A stretch of 64,000 bases of DNA from Sphingobium sufflavum (lineage in GTDB: Bacteria; Pseudomonadota; Alphaproteobacteria; Sphingomonadales; Sphingomonadaceae): NCBI RefSeq assembly GCF_021403115.1, contig NZ_JAJSSH010000002.1, forward strand, positions 453,637-517,636. Direction: 5' to 3'. The notes beneath the pieces are model-generated. The model worked only from the letters and a program-made list of their open reading frames with translations, did no database searches and was not told the DNA's origin. A program made the translations under genes and the position numbers. Below, piece after piece: positions 8,566 through 17,097 of this stretch; position 1 is the first letter of the stretch; each line of letters begins with the position of its first letter.

Positions 8566-9855
8566 TCAGCCCTTGCGCTTGCGTTCGACCAGCCAGACGC
8601 CGCCGAAGATGAAGAAGAGGATGATCGGGATCACCGCAATCGCCTGGAACGACTGTTCAGCGGCGAAGGACAGGACCGATTTCAGTTCGGGACCGGGCTG
8701 GAGCGCGGCAAAGGCTGCCTCGCCGCCGGCCTTCTCCAGCTTGGCCGCGTCATAGATCTTGCCCATTTGCGGCAGGACGAAATAGATCGCCATCGCACCG
8801 GCAAAGCCGACGATGCCGATAGACCATGGCCCGCCGCGCGGATAGCGCCGCGCCGATGCGGCCAGCATGGTGGGCCACATGAAGCACACGCCGAACGCCC
8901 AGAGCGTCGCCGCGACCAGCGCGGTGACCGGCGAGGAGGCGAGGCTGAGACCATAGAGGCCGATGCCCGCCGGGATGGTGCAGAACCACAGCAACCCCAT
9001 GTCGGAGAAGCGATGCTCCAGCGCGCCCGCGAAATGGCGCATGACGAACATGATGGCGGAGACATAGACGAGGACGAGGATGCCCGGCATGCCCGCCGTC
9101 TGGGTCAGCGCCACATCGACCCACGAACCGGGGGCCAGTTCCGCCGAGGTCGTCAGGAACATGATGATCGGGAAGATCCAGAAGCCGGGCCGCTTGAACG
9201 GTTCCGCGATCATCTCGCCAAAGGGCACGCCCAGCGTGGCGCTTTCCGTCTTGGGAAAGGTCTGCGTCATGGCCCACAGGCCGAAGATCGCGCCCGGCAC
9301 CGCGATCAGCGCGACCAGCACCTGCCAGCCGAGATGCAGTTGCTCGAAGAACAGGATGCTGGTGAGTCCGCCGACGACGATGCCCATCGGCCACCATGCG
9401 TGGAGGAGGTTGAGCCGCCCCGTCTTGTCATTGGGATAGAGGGCGGTGGTGACGGGATTGATCGACGCCTCCGTCGCGCCCCAGCCCAGCCCGCAGACCA
9501 CCATGCCGATGGTCAGCAGGCGGTACACCGCGTCGATCCCGGTCACGGAGGGGGAGAGCAGGATCAGCACGGGGCCGACGATGAAGCAGGCGGAGGCGAA
9601 CAGTATCGCCCGCTTGGCCCCGATGATGTCGAGCAGGGGGCTGACAATCAGCAGACTGATCGCAAAGCCCAGGAAGCTGTTGCCCAGCGCGGCCGCGATC
9701 ATCTCGCCCGAATGGAGGGGCACGGTGGAATCGAGCAGCGCCGCCTTGATCGCCCCCGACGCGCCGGTGCGGATCGAGAAGGACAGGGCGGCGGTGAACA
9801 GCGCCAGCACGCAGATCCAGAAGATCGCGCGCCGATTATGGGTTTCGTTTTGCAT
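8566..9855 (-). CDS. MFS transporter, sugar-type
   Basis: This 429-residue permease of the major facilitator superfamily has about 12 hydrophobic segments. Between helices 2 and 3 is the loop SPLLDIIGAKRAILFAS, a degenerate form of the MFS signature. It carries GWGATEASINPVTTALYPNDKTGRLNLLHAWWPMGI, reminiscent of fucose/glucose permeases of the FHS branch. It probably brings the substrate, or a released monosaccharide, across the inner membrane. The ATG at 9855 has GGAGGGAGAGG upstream. A longer frame upstream overlaps the next gene and lacks a ribosome site. Confidence 0.85.
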   Translation of the reverse strand: MQNETHNRRAIFWICVLALFTAALSFSIRTGASGAIKAALLDSTVPLHSGEMIAAALGNSFLGFAISLLIVSPLLDIIGAKRAILFASACFIVGPVLILLSPSVTGIDAVYRLLTIGMVVCGLGWGATEASINPVTTALYPNDKTGRLNLLHAWWPMGIVVGGLTSILFFEQLHLGWQVLVALIAVPGAIFGLWAMTQTFPKTESATLGVPFGEMIAEPFKRPGFWIFPIIMFLTTSAELAPGSWVDVALTQTAGMPGILVLVYVSAIMFVMRHFAGALEHRFSDMGLLWFCTIPAGIGLYGLSLASSPVTALVAATLWAFGVCFMWPTMLAASARRYPRGGPWSIGIVGFAGAMAIYFVLPQMGKIYDAAKLEKAGGEAAFAALQPGPELKSVLSFAAEQSFQAIAVIPIILFFIFGGVWLVERKRKG

Positions 9856-9872
9856 TGCCTCTCCCTCCGCGC

Positions 9873-10919
9873 TCAATCGAGGCCCAGCACGGACCGAAGC
9901 AGCGCCGTGTCCGCGCCCGTCCCGGCAAAATCGTCGAAGGCTTTCTCCGCCCGGCGGATCATGTGCCGCGCGATGAAGGGCGCACCCTCGGCCGCGCCCT
10001 GTTCGGGATGCTTGAGGGCGCACTCCCATTCGAGAACCGCCCAGCCGTCATAGCCATATTGGGTCAGCTTGGAGAAGATCGCGCCAAAGTCGATCTGGCC
10101 ATCGCCCAGCGAGCGGAAACGGCCCGGCCGGTCCACCCATCCCGAATAGGAGCCATAGACGCCCGCACGGCCATTGGGGCGGAACTCCGCATCCTTGACG
10201 TGGAACGCCTTGATCCGTTCATGATAGATGTCGATGAACGCCAGATAGTCGAGCTGTTGCAACAGGAAATGCGACGGGTCGTAGAGGATGTTGGCGCGCG
10301 GATGGCCGTCCACCGCATCCAGAAACCGTTCGAAGGTCACGCCGTCGTGCAGGTCTTCGCCCGGATGCAGTTCGTAGCAGGCGTTGACGCCATTATCCTC
10401 GAACACGTCGAGGATCGGCTTCCACCGGCGGCCCAGTTCGGCAAAGCCCTCCTCGACCAGCCCCGCGGGCCGCTGCGGCCAGGGATAGACCATGTGCCAC
10501 AGCAGCGCGCCGGAGAAAGTGGCGTGCGCGGTGAGGCCGAAGCGGCGGCTGGCGCGGGCGGCCAGCTTCACCTGCTCCACGGCCCATGCCTGTCGCGCGG
10601 CGGGGTTGCCATGCAGTTCGGCGGGCGCAAAGCCGTCGAAGGCCGCATCATAGGCGGGGTGGGCGGCGACAAGCTGGCCCTGCAAATGGGTCGACAATTC
10701 GGTGATCGCGATGCCGTTCGCGGCGCAGATGCCCTGCACCTCGTCCACATAATCCTGGCTCTCGGCCGCGCGTTTCAGGTCGAACAGGCGCGCATCCCAT
10801 GTCGGGATCTGAACGCCCTTATAGCCAAGGCTGGCCGCCCAGCGGGTGATGCTGTCCAGGGAGTTGAACGGCGCCTCGTCGCTGGCGAACTGGGCGAGGA
10901 AGATGGCGGGGCCCTTCAT
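9873..10919 (-). CDS. Sugar phosphate isomerase/epimerase (TIM barrel), second copy
   Basis: This 348-residue TIM-barrel protein is longer than, and clearly different from, its operon neighbour at 7700-8560. Probable metal ligands are in NACYELHPGEDLHDG (Glu), ANILYDPSHFLLQQ (Asp, His), AFHVKDAEFRPNGR (His) and GWAVLEWECAL (Glu). The full-length barrel with an extended C-terminus resembles isomerases found with Gfo/Idh/MocA dehydrogenases in inositol and keto-sugar pathways. The ATG has AAGGAG 7 bases upstream. It is separated from the next gene upstream by 11 bases, so the two are co-transcribed. Confidence 0.86.
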   Translation of the reverse strand: MKGPAIFLAQFASDEAPFNSLDSITRWAASLGYKGVQIPTWDARLFDLKRAAESQDYVDEVQGICAANGIAITELSTHLQGQLVAAHPAYDAAFDGFAPAELHGNPAARQAWAVEQVKLAARASRRFGLTAHATFSGALLWHMVYPWPQRPAGLVEEGFAELGRRWKPILDVFEDNGVNACYELHPGEDLHDGVTFERFLDAVDGHPRANILYDPSHFLLQQLDYLAFIDIYHERIKAFHVKDAEFRPNGRAGVYGSYSGWVDRPGRFRSLGDGQIDFGAIFSKLTQYGYDGWAVLEWECALKHPEQGAAEGAPFIARHMIRRAEKAFDDFAGTGADTALLRSVLGLD

Positions 10920-10930
10920 GGGAAACTCCT

Positions 10931-12082
10931 TCAGGCGATCTGGCTAAGGTCGATCCAGGCAGCGTTCTGGCTGCTGGATTGCAGGCTGGCGCGGATGAAG
11001 CGCATGCCGGACAGGGCATCCTCCATCGTCGCGTAACCGGGTTCGTCACCCGCTTGCGCCTCGCCTCGGATGGCGGCGCCGAACGCGGCGTAGATGTTGG
11101 CGAAGGCTTCCAGATAGCCCTCCGGGTGGCCGCCGGGCGTGCGCTGGATCGCCAATATGTCGCTGGCCAGATAGGCGCGGTTGGCGCCCGCGTGCCAGAT
11201 TTCGGTCGGCCGGTCGCGATAGCCGACGCGCAGGCTGTTCGGCTCCTCCTGCCGCCAGTGCAGCCCGGCTTCCGCGCAATAGACGGAGATGGCGAGGTCG
11301 TTGATGTCACCGACGCAAATCTGGCTGGCGGTCAGCGTGCCCTTGCCACCGCCCGCGAGGCGGAACATGGCCGCGCCGTCATCGTCGATGCGCCGTCCGT
11401 CCAGCATGGTCAGTTCCGCGCTGATCGACGCGATGCGCTCGCCCGTGATGAACTCGACCAGATTGGCGGCATGGGTGCCGATGTCGCCGAACGCGCCCGC
11501 ATCGCCTGACTGGGCGGGGTCGACGCGCCATGCGGCCTGCTTGTTATTTTCCAGGTCGGCGGCGCGCGACAGCCAGTCCTGCGTATATTTCACCATCACC
11601 CGGCGGACGGGACCATAGTCGCCCGCGGCGATCAGGCGGCGGGCCTGCTTCACCAGCGGATAACCGGTGTAGGTGTGGGTGACCGCGATGCGGCGACCGG
11701 TGCGCGCGGCGGCTTCCGCGATGGCGTGGGCGTTGGCCAGGCTGTCGGCCAGCGGCTTGTCGATGATGACGTCGAATCCGGCCTCCAGCGCGGCGATGGC
11801 GGGCGGTGCATGCTGGTGGTTGGGTGTGACGATGGCCACCGCCTCGATCCGCTCGTCGGCGGGCAGGGCGCTTTCCCGCTCCAGCATTTCAGCCCAGCTG
11901 CCATAGATGCGGTCGGCGGGCAGGCCGAGCGCCTCACCGGATTCGCGCGCCCGCTCCGGGGTGGAGGACAGTGCGCCGGCAACCAGTCGCCAATTGCCGG
12001 CAATCGCCGCAGCCGTACGATGGACGCCGCCGATGAAGGCGCCCTTGCCGCCGCCGATCATGCCATAGCGTATGGGTTTCAT
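10931..12082 (-). CDS. Gfo/Idh/MocA family oxidoreductase
   Basis: This 383-residue NAD(P)-dependent dehydrogenase has an N-terminal Rossmann fold (RYGMIGGGKGAFIGGVHRTA) and the catalytic EKP-type motif as DKPLADSLANA. The second domain includes DIGTHAANLVEFITGE, with the conserved GTH. Members oxidise or reduce sugars and inositols, and several act on 3-keto sugars. It is the first gene of the minus-strand operon, so the promoter should lie in the gap above 12082. In this setting it could make or reduce a keto sugar inside the cell. The ribosome site, AAGGA, is rather far from the ATG. Confidence 0.88.
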   Translation of the reverse strand: MKPIRYGMIGGGKGAFIGGVHRTAAAIAGNWRLVAGALSSTPERARESGEALGLPADRIYGSWAEMLERESALPADERIEAVAIVTPNHQHAPPAIAALEAGFDVIIDKPLADSLANAHAIAEAAARTGRRIAVTHTYTGYPLVKQARRLIAAGDYGPVRRVMVKYTQDWLSRAADLENNKQAAWRVDPAQSGDAGAFGDIGTHAANLVEFITGERIASISAELTMLDGRRIDDDGAAMFRLAGGGKGTLTASQICVGDINDLAISVYCAEAGLHWRQEEPNSLRVGYRDRPTEIWHAGANRAYLASDILAIQRTPGGHPEGYLEAFANIYAAFGAAIRGEAQAGDEPGYATMEDALSGMRFIRASLQSSSQNAAWIDLSQIA

Positions 12083-12535
12083 TGCAATATCGGTCCTTGG
12101 TTTCGCACAAAAGGAGAAGGGAGAGGGGCCGGGAAACGGCGAGCCATGCAGCGGATGGACACAGGCCGGGTATCACGGCCGGGATATGAGGCTGAGCGGT
12201 AGCGTTACCAGTTCAGCGCGGACCCACGCATCGGGAGCGGCTTTGGGTCGCGGAACAATCTCGTCTCAGCATAGACCTTCCTCTCCTACATGCCCGTGCG
12301 CCCTTTTCTCGTGGAGGGGTTGTGAGCCGGTTTGCCGTTCATTTATTTGTATGAGTAAAATATTTCAAGGGCAGGGTCAATGCGCCAAAAAGCGGAAAAT
12401 CGAACCTTTGCCGTCAACTATTCCTCTCTCTTTTCATTAGTTCATAAAATCAACTTTCTAAATGGCGAAATCGCGGGATGGGTTGCGGATGGTCGATGCC
12501 GCGGCCGTCTCGCCAAGCGGAGTTTCCCTGCGCCA
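12083..12535. other. Regulatory gap upstream of the catabolic operon
   Basis: No gene is seen. The stretch 12330-12480 is AT-rich and should hold the operon promoter. On the minus strand TTGAAA (12368-12363), 17 bases, then TAAATG forms a weak candidate -35/-10 pair, but this is a guess. The TetR gene upstream reads in the same direction and could run into the operon. Confidence 0.4.
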
Positions 12536-13141
12536 TCAGGATGGGGGTGGCAGAATCTTGCTGATCGCGCTGTCCCATTCGGCCACCAGGTCGAAGATGC
12601 GGCTTTCCCGGAGCCATTGCATTTCCAGCCCGCCGATCAGGGCCAATATCTGGCGCGCGGTCGACAGCGGGTCGGGCACGAGGTCCGACACCATGTCCCG
12701 AAACACGTTGAGGACAGCCATCTCGCGCGTGCGAAAGAAGGTGAAGGCGGGATGGTCCGGCACCACCGCCTCTGTCCGCAATATCGCATAGAGACGGATG
12801 ATTTCCGGTTGTTCGGCGTTGCGCGCCATGATGGCGCGCAGGGTCGTCAGGCAACTGTCCCGCGTGGAGGGGACACGACGGTCCTCCGGCGCCAGCAAGG
12901 GGAGGATGGCCTGCTGGTCGAGCCGGTCGCGCATGTCGAGCAGGGCGATCAGCAAGCCCTGCTTGGACCCGAAATGGTGCAGGATGCCCGCCGTCGTCAG
13001 CCCGCATCGCCGCGCCAGCTCGTTGATGCTGAAGCCATGATAGCCCTTTTCGCTCAGCGCGCGGATGGCCTCCGTCAATATGGCCTCGCGCCGCAGATCC
13101 TTGTTCATGCGGGAGCGGGGGGCGGTCTCGACGTCTAGCAA
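12536..13141 (-). CDS. TetR-family transcriptional regulator
   Basis: This 201-residue regulator has an N-terminal TetR helix-turn-helix: AIRALSEKGYHGFSINELARRC and GLTTAGILHHFGSKQGLLIALL. The C-terminal ligand-binding domain is variable, as usual. It probably represses the catabolic operon downstream and the TonB receptor gene on its other side. I chose the TTG at 13141 because GGGAGG lies 9 bases upstream. The in-frame ATG at 13108 has no ribosome site. The inducer is unknown. Confidence 0.85.
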   Translation of the reverse strand: MLDVETAPRSRMNKDLRREAILTEAIRALSEKGYHGFSINELARRCGLTTAGILHHFGSKQGLLIALLDMRDRLDQQAILPLLAPEDRRVPSTRDSCLTTLRAIMARNAEQPEIIRLYAILRTEAVVPDHPAFTFFRTREMAVLNVFRDMVSDLVPDPLSTARQILALIGGLEMQWLRESRIFDLVAEWDSAISKILPPPS

Positions 13142-13296
13142 GCGGTTTCGCCTCCCGGCAATATAGGGGTTGGCGCTGGGCCGGATGATCTGGGCGTCAT
13201 GATAGGGGTGAGGGGGGCGTCGCCGTCAAGGGCGAAGCGGGCTGTACCTCTGACCGGCGGATAGGAATGTTCGGCAGGCAGGGAGATTCGGGACAT

Positions 13297-13330
13297 AAGA
13301 AAATGGCCGGTCGGGATTACCGACCGGCCA
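13297..13330 (-). terminator. Intrinsic terminator downstream of the TonB-dependent receptor
   Basis: An 11-bp perfect stem (13304-13314 with 13320-13330, TGGCCGGTCGG and its complement) has a 5-base loop. On the minus strand it is followed by TTTTCTTAT. It is about 130 bases beyond the receptor stop. Confidence 0.82.
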
Positions 13331-13424
13331 GTGTGACGCTAGCTCAGGGAGACCAAGTTAGCGTTATAGACTATTCGGACCGGTCCGTTCGCCGCCAATG
13401 GCGCGCAAGCGGGGGCCGGGAGAT

Positions 13425-13454
13425 GGGAGCGTTCCCCGATGCGAAAACGCTCCC
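13425..13454 (-). other. Hairpin just after the receptor gene
   Basis: GGGAGCGTT (13425-13433) pairs perfectly with AACGCTCCC (13446-13454), 9 bases past the receptor stop codon. There is no T run, so it is more likely an mRNA 3'-end stabilising hairpin than the terminator. Confidence 0.5.
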
Positions 13455-13463
13455 GTGCCCGAT

Positions 13464-15863
13464 TTACCGCGAACCGAAGGCGTAGCGGAGGCTGACGCCG
13501 AACTCGCGCGGGGCGGTGTAGGTGATGCCGCGATAGTTGGACGTGCCGGTCACGCCGGTCGCACCGATGTTGTAACCGGTGGTGTTGGCGCTGGCGTTGC
13601 GGCTCAGGACGCGCTTCGTCTCGGTGATGTTCTTGCCGTAGAAGCTGAGTTCCCATGCCCCGCTGGGGTCGCGGACACCGGCATAGAGGTTGAGAAGAGC
13701 GTAGTTCTTCACATCGTCGATGCTGTTGGCCGGGTCGTTCTGCGAATTGCCATAGAGGTTCAGCAGGCCGCGCAGATAGCCATCCGCCTTGTCGCTCAGC
13801 GGAACGCTATATTCCGAGGAGACGGTGGCGGACACCAGCGGGGCGAAGCTGGAGCGATAGCTCACGCGGCAGCCGGCAACCACATCGCCATTGGGCAGGC
13901 GCCCGTTGGTGACGGTGGGCACGGTCGCATTGGCGTCGGGGATGCCGTCGACATTGGCGTCGTTGCACGGGATCAGGCCGTTTTGCACCTTGCCCAGCGC
14001 ATAGCTGCCCGAAGCGTTGATGCTCCAGTGCGGGGTCACACGGAACGATGTCTCCACCTCGACGCCATCCACCTTGACCGGCACCGCGCCGACGAAGTTG
14101 AACACGTCGGCAAAGGCCGCGCCACGGCTGGTGTTGACGTAGAACACGCCGCTGCCGCCGACACGATAGGGATAATTCTCGAAGTCCTGATGGAAGGCGG
14201 AGACGTTGAACGTCACGCGCTTGTTCAGCCAGTTGGACTTCACGCCGATTTCATAGGATTTTGATTCTTCCGGGGCGAGGCGGATGAAGCTCTGCTCCAG
14301 CGCGGTGCGCGTGGGGTTGAAGTCACCCACCACGTTGATGCCCGGACGCCAGGACGAACCGAAGCTCGCATAGACCATCAGATTGTCGCTGAAACGATAT
14401 TTCGCGTTCGCCGAGTAGATCCAGGCGTTGAAATTATCATTCTCGTTGGCGGCCGCGACGGTTGCGCCGCTGACGACCAGCGAACCGATCGCCTTGTAGT
14501 TGATGTAGCGTACGCCGCCGGAAATTTCAGCCGCGTCGCCCAGATGCAGGGTGACGTTGCCGAACAGCGAACGCTCGATGCTGCGACCACGGCGGGAAAT
14601 TGGCGTGGTGACGGCGGTGCTGCCGGTGGTGGGCGACGGCAGGCCGAAGAACACCAGCGTCTGACGGGTCAGGTCGCTGGGCGACTCCAGCCGGTTGACG
14701 AACGCGCCGCCGACATAGTCCAGAACACCGAACAGCGGCGTTTCGGACGACAGGCGCAGTTCATGCGATTCCTGATGCGCTTCGGTGTAGGTGTTGCTGC
14801 CGGTCGTGCTGGGCGCGGCGGTCGTGCCGAAAGCAGGACCGAAGAAGTCGCCGCCGTCGAGCATGTTGCTTACGCGCAGCGTCTGGTCGCTCTTGGACCC
14901 GACATAGTTCAGCTTCTGGCCCGCGAAATGATATTCGCCGGCCCAGTTGTAGATGTTGAACAGCTGGCGAATGGCGGTCGGCGTTTCCGCCACGGCGCGG
15001 CGGTCGGCGGCGGTGATCGGCGTGGTGGTGCCGAGCGGTGCGGTGATGACGCCGGTCGATTCCACCTGATCGAACTGGCGCGAGCGGCTGATCATATGCT
15101 GGTAGGTCGCGCTGAACGACAGGTTGTCGGTCGCCTGGAGCAGGGCGGACACGCGCAGGCCGCCGGTGCGGGAATAGGGCTTGGTCGTCGGGTTGTTGAC
15201 GCTGCGGACCCGGTTGCCCTCATTCTCTTCCAGGATGCCGGCGACGCGGATGGCGAACACATCCTTGATGACCGGCAGGTTGAACGCGCCGTTGACGTTG
15301 CCGCCCTGGAGGGTGGTGGCGGTGCCCTGTGCATAGCCGCCAATCTCGTGCAGGTTGGGGCGACGGCTGGTGATGGTGATCGAGCCGGACGGCGATGCGC
15401 GACCGCGCAGCGTGCCCTGCGGCCCGCGCAACACTTCGATCTGGCCGACGTCATACATGTTCTGGAACAGGAAGCCCGACGAGATCGGGGCGTCGTTCAT
15501 GTAGAATTCGATGGTGCCGTTGTTGCCGCTCGACTTCACGTCATAGTTGACGCCGCGCATGGACGACGAGGTGCCGATACCGTCGGCGTTCGACGACAGG
15601 GTCAGGCCGGGCACGACGGACGTGATGTCCTCGAACTTGCGGATGTTGAGCTTGGCGATGCTCTCGGACGTCACGGCGTTCACGACGAGCGGAACGTCCT
15701 GCGATGTTTCGTCCTTGCGGCGAGCCTGCACGATGATGTCGGCTTCGGCATTGGCGACGGTGCTGTTGTCGGAAGCGGTCTGCGCCTGAACGCTGGCGCC
15801 CGACAGGATGAGCGCGGCAAAGCTGACGCCCTTGAGGAAATTCCCTGACTGCAATGTTTTCAT
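13464..15863 (-). CDS. TonB-dependent receptor
   Basis: This 799-residue outer-membrane transporter uses TonB energy to import a ligand too large for porins. A signal peptide ends near SVQAQ, then a plug domain begins with a TonB-box-like ADIIVQARRKDETSQDVPL. A 22-strand barrel ends RYAFGSR with an arginine last residue. The plug contains LRGPQGTLRGRASPSGSITI, a classic plug motif. The ATG at 15863 has AAGGGGAG 8 bases upstream. Being next to a glycoside-oxidation operon and a TetR gene, it probably takes up the substrate of that operon. The plug resembles receptors for plant-derived compounds more than siderophore receptors, but this is only an impression. Confidence 0.92.
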   Translation of the reverse strand: MKTLQSGNFLKGVSFAALILSGASVQAQTASDNSTVANAEADIIVQARRKDETSQDVPLVVNAVTSESIAKLNIRKFEDITSVVPGLTLSSNADGIGTSSSMRGVNYDVKSSGNNGTIEFYMNDAPISSGFLFQNMYDVGQIEVLRGPQGTLRGRASPSGSITITSRRPNLHEIGGYAQGTATTLQGGNVNGAFNLPVIKDVFAIRVAGILEENEGNRVRSVNNPTTKPYSRTGGLRVSALLQATDNLSFSATYQHMISRSRQFDQVESTGVITAPLGTTTPITAADRRAVAETPTAIRQLFNIYNWAGEYHFAGQKLNYVGSKSDQTLRVSNMLDGGDFFGPAFGTTAAPSTTGSNTYTEAHQESHELRLSSETPLFGVLDYVGGAFVNRLESPSDLTRQTLVFFGLPSPTTGSTAVTTPISRRGRSIERSLFGNVTLHLGDAAEISGGVRYINYKAIGSLVVSGATVAAANENDNFNAWIYSANAKYRFSDNLMVYASFGSSWRPGINVVGDFNPTRTALEQSFIRLAPEESKSYEIGVKSNWLNKRVTFNVSAFHQDFENYPYRVGGSGVFYVNTSRGAAFADVFNFVGAVPVKVDGVEVETSFRVTPHWSINASGSYALGKVQNGLIPCNDANVDGIPDANATVPTVTNGRLPNGDVVAGCRVSYRSSFAPLVSATVSSEYSVPLSDKADGYLRGLLNLYGNSQNDPANSIDDVKNYALLNLYAGVRDPSGAWELSFYGKNITETKRVLSRNASANTTGYNIGATGVTGTSNYRGITYTAPREFGVSLRYAFGSR

Positions 15864-16627
15864 TGTGATGACTCCCCTTGAGTTTGAACGATGTTCCGGG
15901 TGCCCCAGCCGAACGCGGCTTATGTTCTTCACGCGGTTCCAGGGAATGGCCTCCCGGTCGCCGCATGATCTGCCGATGGTCGTGATGGGGAATGGGCTGT
16001 TGGCGACGGTCGTCCGTAAATTAACCGCCTATGCCCGCGCAGATCAGTGCCAGCCTCTCCCATTGAGCCGATCTCATTCCCGTCGGCTTGTTAGGGAAAT
16101 AGTAGGAGTTTAAATGGTGAGTCAAGTGGCCCATAAAATTGGTCAGGCCATATGATGTATTTATGTGACGGTTTGGCAAGAGTGGGATTCGGATGAAACT
16201 TTGCTCTGTATCATGAAATATAAGGATATTTTTTTGGATTCCGGTGCGCCTCCGCAATATGGCCGACCGAGTGATATTTGAAGGCGGAGCCGAGTGGCAA
16301 TTTTACTTACTGATGGGTTGGTTGGTAAATTGTCGGATCAACGGGTAAATACGCCCTCATCCGCGATCATGCGGTGGCCTGTCAGATTATGTGCAGTCGG
16401 GCAGGGAGGGTTGGCGACCGCCCATGATCGGGGCGATATCCCATGGGATCGGTCGTCGCGGCGTTTGGCCGCGCCAGCGTGGCGTGCTTTTGTCTCTGGA
16501 TTTGGCGGGATGGCCCCTGCGCGGTGGGCGATGTGGCGCGCACCTCATGCCCAGATCGGCGGCACCGGCGGCGCATCGCCTAGTCCGCTACCGATCAGTT
16601 AGTGGCAGAGGATGGGGGTAAGTCGGT
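15864..16627. other. Long gap upstream of the receptor gene
   Basis: No supported gene is seen in these 764 bases. The part from about 16080 to 16330 is clearly AT-rich and should carry the receptor promoter and regulator site. Short frames in the 16290-16620 part have no ribosome site and poor composition. A relict or an unrecognised small RNA cannot be excluded. Confidence 0.45.
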
Positions 16628-17050
16628 TTAGCGGCACAGGGCGCGAAAGCGGGACACGTCCGGCGGCATCAAGGGCGCGCGCCATTCGGCACAACGTTTT
16701 CCGCGCCCGTCGAGCATCACCGCATAGGGTAGTCCCGCGGCATCGCCCGCCATCTCCTCCAGCAACTGTTGCGCGCGGTCCTGCTCGACCAGTTCGACAT
16801 TGGCCGGGTGCACAGACACCAGCCGCCGGGCCGCACCGTCGGTCCAGGCGATGACCAGCCGGTCGGGTGCCGCCGCCGCCGCCAGCTTGGGCAGGTTGCG
16901 CAGTTCGACCAGGCAGGGCGCGCACCAGCTTGCGCCAAAGAGGATGATGGTGCGATTATCCGCCGATGACTGGGGCGTTACTGCAAATGCTCCATATCCA
17001 CTCAATATCGCGCCGAAAAGCGCCAGTGGAATCATGGACAAGCGTGGCAT
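16628..17050 (-). CDS. Thioredoxin-like periplasmic protein
   Basis: This 140-residue exported protein begins MPRLSMIPLALFGAILSGYG, a signal peptide. A thioredoxin-fold core follows, with ILFGASWCAPCLVELRNLPKLA; WCAPC is the redox-active CxxC. It is close to the TlpA/ResA type but short and ends with two extra cysteines (KRCAEW, ALCR). Its job may be thiol reduction in the periplasm. The ATG at 17050 was chosen because it begins the signal peptide; the ribosome site, GAAG, is poor. It is divergent from the TonB-C-domain gene, 47 bases away. Confidence 0.75.
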   Translation of the reverse strand: MPRLSMIPLALFGAILSGYGAFAVTPQSSADNRTIILFGASWCAPCLVELRNLPKLAAAAAPDRLVIAWTDGAARRLVSVHPANVELVEQDRAQQLLEEMAGDAAGLPYAVMLDGRGKRCAEWRAPLMPPDVSRFRALCR

Positions 17051-17097
17051 GTCTTCATAATAGTCCGTGCAACGGGAATGGACAGGGGAATAGAGGC

